Source: Topomyia yanbarensis
Taxonomy: Eukaryota; Arthropoda; Insecta; Diptera; Culicidae
Direction of reading: 5' to 3'
Length of the DNA: 64,000 bases
Assembly: GCF_030247195.1 (NCBI RefSeq)
Contig: NC_080671.1
Span: 14,458,843-14,522,842, forward strand
The notes beneath the pieces are model-generated. The model ran no database searches. It was not told the DNA's origin and was given only the letters and a program-made list of their open reading frames with translations. Positions 24,901 to 36,634 of the stretch are shown piece after piece. Each line of letters starts with the position of its first letter. Positions within the stretch are counted from its first letter, which is position 1. The position numbers and the translations under genes are program-made.

Positions 24901-26060
24901 GTGAAGTATGGTGAATTTGAGAACAAAGCATCGGTGTAAACTTGTTGAAAGTACCAATATAATTTTTGACTAGGAGCAGCTTTCCTAAGCAGAGATTGAT
25001 GACAATATCTAGTTTGTATAAAAAGTGTTACAAAAATAAGCTAACTTTGATGGCATAAACTTATTCCAAGAACACTGAGTGCCCGCTTTTCAAAATTACC
25101 CCATTCCATGGTTGAGCCGTTTTATATCACGAAAAATTACGACAGCTGCTTTCACTAGAAGCTTGTTTGCAAAAAAATGTTATAGTTTATGGTGATTGTC
25201 TGGTTGCAGGCAAAGCTCACATAAATCGAAACACTGAACTCGGAAGGCTATCTGAAATGGGTATGACTTTTATGCACCCGTTAAAGAGTTTATTGTGATT
25301 ACTTCGCCATCTTTGTTCCATTATGTTAGGATCTGTAGCTGAGAGCCGAGGCAAGCTTAGTTCGCCTTGTAAGCCCCTTTCATCAGCTAATCCCGTTCTT
25401 TATACTATAAATTACATCAAAGGGAAATTCAAAACTAAGTTCGTTTCTCAAAGTGCCAGCACAACGGAAGGCTAATCTTATTTCCATCCGAAGCGTACCG
25501 TTGTTTATTTGATCAGTTTTCAGAGAGGCTGGTTGAAACATAAATAATTGATGCCAATTCTCTTTGTTGTCCGGCGTCCTAGTTGTGAGGGGGGAACGGG
25601 TTCTACGAATTGCTTCTGTTTGGTTGGCTGCTAACTCGAAGCAGTACCCGATCAAACACCAAATGCGATGCTGGTAGCATCAATCTTGTAAACCCCGGCA
25701 GTCTAATTTGTACCGGATGCCAGTCGAATCGTTCCGGTCATCTAACTTGATGAGGAAAAACCTATCGCTATCTGTTGTTATGATTATTTACTGTTCACTG
25801 GACAGATCCATAAAGTTATCGACATTTCAGATGCATTGCGTAGGTTCCTCTGTGATGTATTGCACTGTTCGTCTTGCATTCTCAGATACAACGAGCAGAA
25901 ATAACATCAATAAACGTATTATAAAAATCTATCTTAATCCGCCTAATGATGTGTATGTGCCTTTCTCACATATGCACAATGCAGATTACGATTATCATAG
26001 CAGACTAGGGTAGATGAGCCCTTATTCGTCTCATTAGTCAGGATGTCACACTATTTCGTT
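22000..26060. other. Non-coding stretch, no gene recognised
   Basis: No domain-bearing frame is visible. The longest open frame (24047-24472, minus, 141 codons) has no familiar motif and normal AT-rich codon composition. A fragment of the 'aatccgcctaa...gtgcctttctca' repeat end occurs at about 25936-25970. If the Shaw gene extends to 6.2 kb, this is intron. Confidence 0.5.
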
Positions 26061-26071
26061 GATAACTCGAC

Positions 26072-29000
26072 TTAGAGTAACTGGATTGCGCTTAAATAGC
26101 TATCACGAGTTTTATCGATGGCGCTAGCGTTCTGTTTTAGGAGACGGTGACTGTCAGAAAGCACACGAGGGGTTTCATCAACTCCGTTACACTGTGCGCC
26201 AACATTCCCCGACCCGTTATGCCCCGAACTAGCTTCAGCCTTACAGCTCTCTAGCACATCTAATACAGCCAACCTAGTCGCCGGTCTTCGTACGATTCCT
26301 GATTTTGTTTGAACATCCGCCTGTCGTACTCGCCTATCTCGCCCAAGTATAGTCCTCACGACTCGCCCTCGCAACCAACTATTCCGTTTTTTCTCATCGA
26401 CAATGATGACAAGGCTTAGTGTCTTGAAACCATTTGGTGCGACGAGTTAAAGTTGGCAAATACTCTTTCACCCAACGTGTCCAGAATTCTCCTAAAAGAT
26501 TTTGCATCAAGTTCCAGTTGCACCTCATAGCAGTTCTGGCATCGACGAACTCCTTTACTGGCTGACCGACTCCACTGGAGCTAAGGAAATGGTTTGGAGT
26601 GATAGCTTCTTGGTTTGCGCTGTCCAAAGGGACGTAAGTCAACGGCCGAGTGTTTACAATTGCTTCTGATTCCGTAACCAATGTCAAAAACGTTTCATCG
26701 TTAGCAGACCTGGGAAAACCCTGGGATGCCATTGCCGTTTTTACTGAGCGCATCAGTCGTTCCCAACAGTCACCCATGTGGGGTGCGGCTGGTGGGTTAA
26801 AATGCCATTTCGTGTTGGCGTTTGCTTGAATTTCCAACGCCAGCTCGTTACTCGCTCCTTGAAAGTTTGTCCCGTTATCACTGAATATTTCCAGTGGAGA
26901 TCCTCGTCTGGAAATGAAACGGCGTACTGCCATTTTGAAGGATTCAGTAGACAGGCTGTGAGCTACTTCCAAATGCACCGCCCTCACCGTCATACACGTG
27001 AAAAGGGCAATCCAACGTTTCGCCTGGCTTCTCCCTACCTTTATCAGAAATGGACCACAATAGTCGACGCCTACGTACGTAAATGGTCGAACATACGGCT
27101 TCAATCGTATGTCAGGAAGAGGGGCCATCCGTGGTGTTTGAGGTTTAGCGCTGTTTACCCGACACCACATACATTGTCGCGCCACCCTTTTCACAACTCG
27201 TCGTAGTTGTGCGACATGAAATCGTTTGCGAACTTCGTTCACCACTGTTTCTCCATTCGAGTGTGCAAATTTACGGTGATACCAGTCGACTAGAAGCTCA
27301 GTTGTCGGATGCCTTCTTGGTAGAATTATGGGGAATTACCTAGAATTACCTTGTATCGTAGGGGAGAAATTCTGCGTTCGACAAGCGAGACTCTAATCTA
27401 AGTACACCTAATTCATCGACCACTGCAGAGAGTTTTGAGATAGGACTGTTTCTTTCGATTTCAACTGGAACGGATAGTTTATGATCTCTATTCCACTGTA
27501 GAATCTTCACCTCCTCGGGATATTCTTCTATTTGAATTACCCTCCATATCGTACTCTCTGCTTGTCGTAGTTCTTCAGATGTAAGCATTCCCCTTGTGCC
27601 TGCGCGAATGCCATTGATGAAATGGTGCACATAACCGTTCCCATTTAGAGAAACGGGTTAATTCGATGATACTTTGAAACCCCGTCGTATGGACGAGTGT
27701 GTAGTGCTCTTGACTCGTTCGTAGTTCCTTTTGTGTAGCTGTTATTGGCCCAATGTGTTCTGGCCAAGATTCCTCGTCACCTAGGAGTAGGAATTCTGAG
27801 CTGCGATGCCATCTGCTATCAGGATCAAAAGACGGGCCAGCTCCCCACTTAGTTCCCAGGTCAGCAACGTTCAACTTTGTCGGTAACCATCGCCACTCAT
27901 TCAAGGTTGTCTCCGAAAGAATCTCTCCAGCTCTAAACGTGACGTATTGCCGATATCACGCCAACACTGTCGTGGAATCCGTCCAGAAAAAACGTCTTGA
28001 AATATGTAGATTATGACTCTCACCAATCGTTTTTGCCAGGCGAGTTCCCAGCACTGCCGCCTGTAATTCCATTCACGGAACTGAGAGTGGTTTAAGGGGA
28101 GCAACTTTTGCCTTTGATGCCACTAATGCCAGCCTAGGTTGTCTGGCATCCACGATTCGGAAGTATGCGACACAACAATAAGCGGACTCACTTGCGTCTA
28201 CGAAAACGTGTAGTTGTAAAGTCTTATAGCTTTCAGGGGTGTAGTTTGGAAAATAGCACCTGGGAATCTTGACCAAATGGATTGGTTTGAAGAAACTTAT
28301 CCACTGGCACCATTTGTCTGCGATCTCGGGCGCAATTGGATCGTCCCAGCCGATCGCAGTCTTCCAAATCTCTTGGATAATAATCTTGCCATGAATCACG
28401 AATGCAGCTATAAACCCAAGCGGATCGAACAGGCTCATAACCACTTGGAGTACTTGCCGTTTCGTTGGGACGGTCTGTGCATCAATCAAAATCTGCAGAT
28501 CGTCCCTGAAAGCTACGTCGAAGGAAAGCACATCTTCATCAGGTCGCCAAACCAACCCTAGAACTCGTTCTGCCGTGTTTTCTTGGTCCATCAGGAAATT
28601 CTTCACTCCGTCGTGATTGTGTTCCCCGACCTGCCGTAGAATTTGTTCGGAGTTAGAGAGACAGTTTCTTATTTCGAATCCGGCTTTGGAGTGCACAAAC
28701 ATAACGTCGAGAGCTATTTTTATCATCTCAGCCTCCGTGTCACGGCTGTCAAGGAAGTCGTCGACGTAGTGGTTCTCGTAGATCGCAGCAGCTGCCTCTG
28801 GATATTCCTTCTCATGCTCCGTTGCATTCAGGTTCTTTACGTAATGTGCAGTACATGGTGAACACGTAGCTCCGAAGGTAGAAACATCCATCATATAAAT
28901 CTGTGGTGTATCTTCTTGATGATCTCTCCAAAGAAAACGTTGTGACTGTCGATCCGCCGGGCGGACATATACCTGATGGAACATCTCTTTGATATCGCCT

Positions 29001-29880
29001 GTCACTGCAAATTGGCGTTGTCGGAACCGACTGAGCACTTTTGGAAGTGGTGTTAACAAGTCTGGACCCTTGAGCATCATCGAGTTGAATAAGATTCCGT
29101 TAACTTTAGCTGCCGCGTCCCAAATGACACGAACCTTTTCGGGCTTTTTGGGATTCAACACAACACCCAGAGGCAAATACCACACCCTTTTTGAATCCGA
29201 TATTTGTATTTCATTCACGGTAGCTTTATGAGCATACCCCTTGTCCTGATATTCGAGGATCTGTTTACTGACGTTTTTACGCAGCTCTGGAGCAGCCTGC
29301 AATCTTCGTTCCAGACATTTTAACCTCCTTTCGGCCATAGGAAAACTGTTGGGAAACTCCACTATGTCCTGTTTCCACAGCAGTCCAGATTCGAAACGGC
29401 TGTCAGTTGTCCGTATCGCTGTTTCCTTCAGAATACGCCTCGCTCGCTGGTCCTCTTCTGACTCTGGTGGTGGTATATTCCCAACTCCTAAAGTTTCTGT
29501 TTCTAGAAATCCTCGAACGAGATCGTGAAGGGCGCGGTCTTTCGAACACTCACAGATATGAAGCGATTGATTCATGCTTTGTCCCTCACAAATTTTCTCA
29601 AAAACCGACCAGCCCAATCGTGTTTTGGCAGCAACCGGTTCATTTGAACGCCTCTCTCGTTTTTTTAATATGATAGCAAGGTTCAAATTATCCAAGCCTA
29701 TAAGGATTCTAGGAACTGCTCACTTATAGCTTTCTACAGGCAGACCTTTAAGGTATTCAAACTTCCTTGATAACGCATCGAAGTCCAACGTCTGTGTCGG
29801 TAATTCCAAACTTTTTACTGTGCGAACATTCGCCATGGAATATCGTTTGTCGCCATCGCCCACGGCTGAGATCTGCATCC
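26072..29880 (-). pseudogene. BEL/Pao LTR retrotransposon pol, decayed
   Basis: Reading from 29880 down: the end of the protease region (NVRTVKSLELPTQ, KFEYLKGLPVESY); a TGA stop at 29720; AVPRILIGLDNLNLAIIL; reverse transcriptase with VIWDAAAKVNG, DIKEMFHQV and the catalytic YVDDFLDS box (28.8 kb); RNase H with the acidic WTDSTTVLA motif; an integrase zinc-binding region (HSNGE... CMWC); and an integrase core with D, D and E in VDYCGPF, SDNGTNF and MGDCWERLM. The C-terminal DUF5641-type domain (LRGRVVRTIL, LAVLDVLE) follows. Damage visible: frameshifts near 28080, 27600 and 27300, a TGG-to-TGA change after WTDSTTVLA, and a small deletion near 26400. Gag, both LTRs and the protease active site are not found. 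The 5' end stops at the junction with the Jockey-like element. Confidence 0.9.
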
Positions 29881-31351
29881 TCTCTATTTTTCGTGATATA
29901 AGAAAAATATTCAAAGTCACGATCATTGTCTGAATAGTTAGAATAAGTTTCTTGAAAAAATGTTGCGAAGAGATTACAAATATCTTTTGAAGTTTCACCC
30001 TTTTTCCCATCTAAAGACATTTTTGGTGGGAAGTTGCATGGATTCAACTTAGTTTTGATGTAATTAAAAAAGTTTTTTGGGCATGACTTGATCTCATTTT
30101 CAGTTTTTGCATTATATACAGTTAGTGCCGAAGAAATAGCCAAAGTTAGTTGGTCACGAATGTTAAGGTATTTTTCCAAATTATCCTGATTATTGTGTTT
30201 TCTGTAAATTTTGTGAGCTTTTTGCTTCCGATTTTTCAAATTAATAATTTCCTTGTTGAACCAAACTGGATTTTTGGATGCATGATTTCGTCGTTTTTTC
30301 GTGAGTGGAACTTCCTCCTGTATTATTTGCCATAAAATATTATAAAAGATCTCCACTGCACATTCAACGTTCACTTGATTCTTTAAAAGGGACTGCCAAT
30401 TAGCACTGCTTAATTTATATTTAATATTTTCATAATTTGCTTTTCTATAATCGAAAACGTCCTCGAAGTCACAATCAATGAAATTATAATTTTGTGTACA
30501 AAAATAGAGAATTCTATTGCTGTGTGAAACGTTTCATTTTTCCATAAGGGAGAATGAGATTCATCAACACAGAAATCTTCACTAATGTTTGTTAATAGCA
30601 GATCTAAATAACGATTGTGTTGATTTTTTATATGGTTTATTTGATTGAGTCCTAGCAATGCAATTTTCTCAATCATATATTGTAATGTTTCGTTTGCACC
30701 AACGACAGGAAGTAGAATGCTCTCATTTTCAGAGTGAGGAATAAAATCTAAGTTGCGCTGATTAGAATCATCATAAATATGAACTTTAAATTATGGAGGA
30801 AAATTAGAGATTATTTCTTCAGCTGCTTGAAAGAAAATCTCATATGTTGATTTGCAAGCTAGGTCCGGTGGAAAGTACACTGAGACAAAAATGTGGATTT
30901 CATCAGCGATATGTGCTTTAACCCATACATGTTCAAATTCTTTGAATTTTGGTGAGACAATAAAAACGGAATTAAATATAGATGAAACTGCGATGAGAAC
31001 TCCTCCGCCTGACATTCTTTGGGTTAGCCGTACATCACAATCATCTCTAAAAACATTATAGTCACTACCAAAAACCTCTTCACTTTTTACATCCTCATTC
31101 CAACTTGTTTCGGTACCTAGAATTATCGAAAATGAGGAGCCTAATATATTCTTATGGATTTCGTTCATCTTTACGGCGCTCCTCATTCTATTAAAATTTT
31201 GACAGTAAACCAAAATTTCAGTGGCTTTCGAAGAAGTTGGTCGTGATTCGTTATTCGTAAAAATATTGTTTAAAACTATTGTACTGTTACCAGCTGCGTC
31301 ATGCTTGTCCTGGTCTGCCTCTGAGAAGTGCGTTAAAATTGGCGAAAACAC
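29880..31351 (-). pseudogene. Jockey-like ORF2 (endonuclease and linker), decayed
   Basis: The minus strand from 31351 reads VYCQNFNRMRSAVKMNEIHK, the catalytic-type ILGTETSW, FRDDCDVRLTQRMSGGGVLI and VWVKAHIADEIHIFVSVYFP, an APE-type endonuclease. After a damaged stretch, LDLLLTNISEDFCVDESHSP continues the domain; there is a frameshift near 30500. The linker follows at 30374-29895: LTKKRRNHASKNPVWFNKEI, KNFFNYIKTKLN, GETSKDICNLFATFFQETYS. The reverse transcriptase that should come next is absent, replaced by BEL/Pao protease sequence from about 29880. Confidence 0.8.
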
Positions 31352-32146
31352 GAACGTTCACAGGAGCAAGATGAACAATGATGTTGATTGTTATGGTGAT
31401 TGTTGTTAGGACCATTGTTGTTTCTATTGCAAATGCTGTTTCTGTTGTTGTTGTTGCTGTAACTGCTGTTTCTGTTTTCGTTGTGGTTGTTGTTATTTCT
31501 GTTGTAGTTGTTGTTGCTGTTGTTAATGTTGTTGTTTCTGTTTCTGTTGTGGTCGTTATTGTTTATGTTGTGCCTGTTTCTATTGAAGTTGTTGGTGGTA
31601 TTATTGGACTTGTAGCTGTTGTTTTTGTTGCTATTGTTGTTGTTTCTATTTTGGTTGTAGTTGTGATTATTGTTATTGTTGTACTTATTGCGGTTCCTGT
31701 TCTTATTGCACTTGCTATCTTTGTTGTTGTAGTTGTTATTGTTATTACTGTTGATATTGCTGTATCTTGTACCCTGTTTTCTTCTCGATTTTTTACTCTT
31801 TGCTGCTTTATCTTTCTCTTTTTGTTGTTTAATACACACTAATACACACTAATACACGCCACACTCTTTTCGAACCAAGTGTGCGCCATCCATCTTTTGC
31901 CACTTGATTATGTTGCGAACCTGAGATAGCAGTTTTATTTGAAACGACGGTCAATTCGTCCATCAGACTGGGGGGAGACACCGCAGGTGTCAAACGAGCA
32001 TTATTAACACTGGTTTCCAGGGTACTAATTGTCGCGGCAATTGCCCTTACTTCGTCTAAAATATCGTCGCCAACAGCGCTGGCTTGTGATTTTATTTCGT
32101 CAAGAGCATCACGAGCAGAAAACGACTGGTTACCGGTATGTTTCAA
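31333..32146 (-). pseudogene. ORF1 of the Jockey-like element, Asn-rich
   Basis: The first part (32146-31829) contains ARDALDEIKSQASAVGDDIL, a coiled-coil-like stretch (VRAIAATISTLETSVNNA) and DGWRTLGSKRVW. A frameshift near 31840 passes to the second part (31839-31333), which is basic (KEKDKAAKSKKSRRKQGTRY) and then about 120 residues of Asn with Arg/Lys/His. The Asn run comes from a GTT/ATT trinucleotide tract (31376-31750) that makes the opposite strand look like a valine-rich protein. The C-terminus overlaps the start of the endonuclease frame. A low-complexity basic tail would suit an RNA-binding Gag-like protein, but the repeats are probably expanded. Confidence 0.65.
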
Positions 32147-32249
32147 TATTCTTATTCAAAAATTTGACTAATTATGTGAAAATCATTCCTACAACATTTT
32201 TTGTAGGATTTGTCATTTTTAGACTATAGCCATTTGAAAAAAAAACCTG

Positions 32250-33345
32250 TTTTAATCCACCTAGCGGTGCAATTGTGCCTTTCTCATTTCTCTAAACTAT
32301 GGCACGGAGGCTTTTTATATTCAACATAATTGTGGAAATGTCCATTACATTCTTAGTACACTTTGCACTTATACACAATGGCATGCCAGCCACGAACTTG
32401 ATGAGCCACGTGTCGACGTTGAAACACTTGAAACAAAAAAATATCATACTCCACTAGCCTAATCAGCATTAGATCAATGTTATCTGCTTGTTAACTCATT
32501 TTGTCATGCGGGGGTGGGTATGTGAGGAGGGCGAAAGTCCCATGAACGAACGACTCCTCAGCTTAAATTGGTATGCTTTGTGATATAGTGGTGGTTTAAA
32601 GATGATGGGGTTGAAAGGGAGGGGTATGAGGGCTGGATGGGGTGGTGGTCTGAGGGGTGATTTAAGGAGATTTTTAAAGTAGGGGACTGAACAGTAGAGG
32701 GGGGGTGTAACCCCTCTCCGTAAACCATCAACTACGCCCCTGTTAAAATCCAGAAACCTTATGCGAGTCGAAAAAAAAATTTGGCCGGGATTAGGTTGAC
32801 GTTTTTCAGAGTGATTGCATAACCTTTCTATATGAGAAAGGCAAAAATGTGCCAAAATCCAAAAAAGTGAATCGTCGTCAAATTTTTTTTCGAGTTTGCA
32901 TCAAATCTCGACGTTTTATGCATCTTGAACACATTTAGCATCAAAAATAAAAATTCTATTTTTAATTTTTCCTATAGTTTATATGAGAAATATCTGTGTG
33001 GCCGCACTCTGAAACCCGTAATTCCGGAACCAGAATTCCGATCGATCCAAAATTCAATAGCAGCTGATGGGAAGGTTGCACCTTTCATTTGAGACTAAGT
33101 TTGGGCAAATCGGTCCAGCCATCTCTGAGAAAAATGAGTGACATTATTTGACACATACGCACATACATACACACACACATACACACACATACACACACAT
33201 ACATACACACATACACACACATACAGACTTTTTCCGATCTCAACGAACTGAGTCGAATGGGATATGACATTCGGCCCTCCGGGCCGGGATTAGGTTGACG
33301 TTTTTCAGAGTGATTGCATAACCTTTCTTTATGAGAAAGGCAAAA
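32250..33345 (+). repeat. CTCGGCC repeat family, composite copies
   Basis: The left part starts 'tttaatccacctagcggtg...gtgcctttctca' (32256-32287). An end block 'ggccgggattaggttgacg...gagaaaggcaaaaa' occurs twice, at about 32780-32847 and 33285-33345. The second copy is complete, with 'cctttcatttgagact', 'aaatcggtccagccat', a CATA/CA microsatellite (33152-33225), and 'gaactgagtcgaatgggata' before the end block. 'GCCTTTCTCA' at the left and 'TGAGAAAGGC' at the right are inverted, suggesting short terminal inverted repeats. Similar left ends lie at 17270 and 25936. Confidence 0.7.
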
Positions 33346-33379
33346 ATGGTAAAAAAAAAGTTTCACAAGTGGATATAAT

Positions 33380-34058
33380 TCAATGGTCGAAATATTGTTC
33401 TTCAGGACGGATATTTAAATTTATTTTGTTGCAAGAGTGTAAATGAATTTTACTAGTCGAAGAACGCTTCACTGTCACACATACTATTACTCTTGCTTGG
33501 ATACTTGTTTTCCCAGAAGCTACTTCCATATTTTCCAATTTAAGTATGGAATTGCGCAAAACAACTTTACCTGTAACAACACCTTCAATTACCCAGCACA
33601 CCCTTATTTATATTACTATATAAAGATAAAGGTAACAACCGGAGACGAAATTTAAGGCAGGCCATTAGGCAAACTCGGAAATTAAAGATATCATAAAACA
33701 GATACAGCGAGTGAAAGAGGAAGGAATAGAGTGTAAAATCCGAAGCGTAGAATACAATAAAAAAATGAAATATGCTCGTTTCGTGGCATAAAGTTAGCTT
33801 ACTTACCTGCCTCTGGTGGATGGCGTGTAACGCGGATAGGTTGGTTGCATACGTGATAGGTCCAATTTCGGTATTGTTCCACGTAAATATCTGCCTTCAC
33901 GACACCGAATGGATCCTTCAGCAGCTTACTTTTCTGCTTTTTATGTAGTCTTTTATCTTCAACCGCGTGAAATATAATGGCGTAGCGTACCTCGTTGTTT
34001 TGTTCGAATATGTGCTGGCAGTTTTTAGGAGGGTTGTATGTTGCTTTTTTTCGATATA
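33380..34058 (-). CDS. Two spliced exons of an unrecognised protein
   Basis: Exon A is 34058-33807 (252 bp), bounded by acceptor 'cccttaaccag' and a strong donor GAGGCAG|GTAAGTAAG. Exon B is 33570-33380 (191 bp), with acceptor 'gtgttgttacag', ending at TGA. The intron is 236 bp, GT-AG. Both junctions are phase 1 and the frame is open across both exons, giving 83 codons plus a split Gly plus 62 codons. Exon A includes CQHIFEQNNEVRYAIIFHAV, KDPFGVVKADIYVEQYRNW and VCNQPIRVTRHPPEA; exon B includes VLRNSILKLENMEVASGK, QARVIVCVTVKRSS and KIHLHSCNKINL. There are four cysteines and alternating hydrophobic strands, compatible with a small beta-rich, perhaps secreted, protein. I do not recognise the family. 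No start codon lies in exon A, so an upstream exon is needed: either an unfound one, or a Shaw exon, since both Shaw tail exons end in phase 1. Confidence 0.5.
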
Positions 34059-34745
34059 CTGGTTAAGGGTTCAACAGGGAAAAGCCTGCCGCGGCCCACT
34101 AAGAAGCCAACTGGATGATTTTCCCATCGCGTTGCACTGATGGAAGCTATCCCGTTTCCACATGATGATACCGTGGATATACGGGCAGTGTCCCGAGTGA
34201 GTAGTTATAACGAGAACGTAACTTGATCAATTTTGAAGGGTACAACACATTTGCTCCTGTTTGCCGGGGAGTGTTGTTCTCGCGAATTTCAACTTGATTG
34301 GGTTGCTCGGAACAATTCTTTTGGTAGCGAGCACATTTTTTCCCTTATCACGCAACCAGGGTGGGATGAAGCTCGAACGGATCATGAACGGTAAAAGTAG
34401 AGGAACAGCACTGGCAGCAGCAGCAGCAGCAACAATACCAAACATTTGGTCACGCTCGCAACGGAATATCTAAAGCTTGTCGTCCCATCATGCTGCGGGT
34501 GTGTGTGTGCGTGAGTTTGGGGAGGTGTTTGGTTTAGCATTTCCAAGAAGGAGTGTGTCAAGAAAAACCGAGAAAGATATGCCAAGAAAAGAAAACAAAG
34601 AAAACACAAATCATAAAGAGAAAAGACAAATAGCAATTGTATGACGAACAAGCAACTACCGGTCAACAAAGTAGAGGCCATAAAGAAACATGTACACACA
34701 GATATTGTCCACCTCAAATGTAAAACTCGAAGCAGCCTGACTTAC

Positions 34746-34892
34746 CCATCTTTGGCAGGATAACGTCCTTCGAAATGGTGCGGTTGGCGTTCATGCGTCT
34801 GATGGTTTGATCCATGCTTCCGGTACTGGGCGCATTGGAAGAGGGAAGCTTGCCGGATCCGGTGTTTACGCACGCTCCCGGACCGCCTTGAC
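34746..34892 (-). CDS. Shaw: Shaw potassium channel, C-terminal tail exon
   Basis: The 147 bp exon has acceptor 'cccacatcaag' and donor AAGATGG|GTAAGTC, entering and leaving in phase 1, so it continues the 35442-36045 exon. It encodes a Gly/Ser-rich cytoplasmic tail, QGGPGACVNTGSGKLPSSNA, followed by STGSMDQTIRRMNANRTISK and DVILPKM. The RRMN-K-SK-like basic motif is consistent with the cytoplasmic tail of insect Shaw channels. If the donor is not used, the frame reads 11 more codons (GKSGCFEFYI) to a TGA, which would give a short isoform. Confidence 0.75.
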
Positions 34893-35441
34893 CTTGATGT
34901 GGGCGAAGGGAAGATAAAATATGAGTTGATATTTGCTTTGTGTTTTACGGGCGTTAAACGGGCTCCGGAGATTGGGAAGATGATGGGATATGCATGCGTG
35001 TGAGTTATTAAATATTGTTGGTAAATTTGTAGATCGGTTTAATGGCGATGAGGTGTTTTTGATTTATTTTAACTTGTGCTCATGCAAACCCAGCTACAGA
35101 CTAATAAACAGGTCTGTACTATTTCCTAAATGCATAAGTATACAGCAGTAGTCTGAAGAGTTGTGACGGTTGGGAGTAGTTATGAACAAAACAAAAGCCC
35201 TAAAGAAATTAGAAAAATAGAGAAATCCAACCACGGGCCTTCAAACATATTCTGATCTTATGTGAGAACTCAGAGTTGCTGCTGGCTAACATGCTGCAGA
35301 TTTGTATTTCATGCTATAACTTGTGAATTTTCCTGTCAAACATCGTGCCAGATGTTTTCCATTCGATCCACACTTCAAAACTGTTTTCGGGGAACAAATT
35401 TCACGTTATTAAAAACAAATCCCACTTACTTTTAAACTCAC

Positions 35442-36045
35442 CTGGCAATCTCGGAGGTCTGGACAGCTCGACCGGACAAACCCGGCGTCTCCGTTTGGGC
35501 AGCTTGGCGCGGGCCTGCGTGTGCGAGTAGTACATCGTAAAGTTGCTCACGATGACGGGAACGGGGAGGGCGATCGTCAGCACACCGGCCAGGGCACACA
35601 GAGCGCCGACGAACATGCCGATGTAGGTTTTCGGTGTCATGTCACCGTACCCGACGGTGGTCATCGTTACCAGTGCCCACCACAACCCCAGCGGTATGCT
35701 GTTGAAGTCGTTGTGCGGATTGATCTGTATCCGCTCGGCGTAGTACACGAGACTGGCAAATATCACGATACCTAGAACTAGGAAAAACACCAGTAGCGTC
35801 AGCTCCTTGGCCGATGCGCGAAAAGTTTGAATGAGAATTTTCAGCCCGGACGAGTGTCGCGTCAGCTTGAACAATCGCATGATACGGATGATGGAGAAGA
35901 ACTCCAGGATGTCGGCGTTCTCCAGGTGGGATGCGAACCGCTGCAGTATCAAATCGATGAAGAAACTCAGCGTTGCGATGTAGTCGATGATATTTACAGA
36001 TGACATTATAAACCTAAGTTTGCTCGGCGACGAGATGAAGCGTAC
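35442..36045 (-). CDS. Shaw: Shaw potassium channel, S3-S6 and pore exon
   Basis: This 604 bp exon carries the core of a Kv3/Shaw voltage-gated potassium channel, which opens on depolarisation to let K+ leave the cell. It enters in phase 0 after 'cattccattag' and leaves in phase 1 (CTTGCCAG|GTGAGT on the transcript). In exon residue numbers: S3 about 19-37; the voltage-sensor S4 about 54-71 ([18 protein letters not shown]); S5 about 82-102; the selectivity filter TVGYGD at 130-135; S6 with the PVPV hinge at 161-164; then the basic KLPKRRRRV segment at 181-189. There are no stops or frameshifts, so the gene appears functional. The next exon is at 34746-34892. GC-rich third positions set it apart from the AT-rich introns. 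Confidence 0.97.
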
Positions 36046-36415
36046 CTAATGGAATGTGAAACGTTTGTTGTTAATTTTATCGAGTCATAATGAACAAACG
36101 GGTGAGATAATTTGGGATACAGAATGCATATGGTAGGTTTCCGTCTCGTTAAATAGCTCGACGATAAACCATTACCCCGATGGATCCTTGAATATGTGTT
36201 AAAGGTTGTTAATAATTCTCTCGATGACACACAGAAAACAGTATTATTGCGGAAAACAAATGTGCAAATAGCGAAGAAAAATTTTACGTTTTCGCGTTAG
36301 GTCTAGGTCTCTTGAGGGAGAAACAAATGAGAAAATATCTTAACGGACGGAACCACTTTTTAGCAATCTGTAACAGATTTAATGTTAGTAGAAACAATAA
36401 GCTAAATTAAATTAC

Positions 36416-36634
36416 CATAATTTCGAAGGTGAACCACGCATTGCAGACACATTCGATGTAGAAAAACGCGACGTGAGCGTTCGTTTGCGTCTTTTCCAGC
36501 ACCCAGGAGGTATTCTGGCTGGCCGTCTTCACCGTGATATTGCGAATGTACGGCACTCGCATGTCCGGATGCGTCTTCAGGCAGAATGATATGATCGATA
36601 CGCAGATGAAAAAAACTGATATGATGCCGATTAT
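36416..36634 (-). CDS. Shaw: Shaw potassium channel, S1-S2 exon
   Basis: A 219 bp phase 0-0 exon (73 codons), with acceptor 'tttcttgcag' and donor GAAATTATG|GTAATTT. It encodes S1 (IIGIISVFFICVSIISFCL), the extracellular S1-S2 loop starting THPDMRVP, and S2 (HVAFFYIECVCNAWFTFEIM), with the conserved acidic ECVCNAWF segment. The loop has two N-glycosylation sequons, NIT and NTS, as is usual for Kv3 channels. The 370 bp intron to the next exon is short, whereas the upstream intron is about 10.7 kb and full of repeats. Confidence 0.95.

Noticed and set aside
31378..31842. Valine-rich 154-codon plus-strand frame
   Set aside because: It is the antisense of the GTT/ATT-rich ORF1 tail of the Jockey-like element.
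34227..34445. 72-codon minus-strand frame with an Ala-rich, signal-peptide-like N-terminus, upstream of the unknown exons
   Set aside because: It was considered as the missing first exon of the 33380-34058 unit, but I see no phase-1 donor within it.
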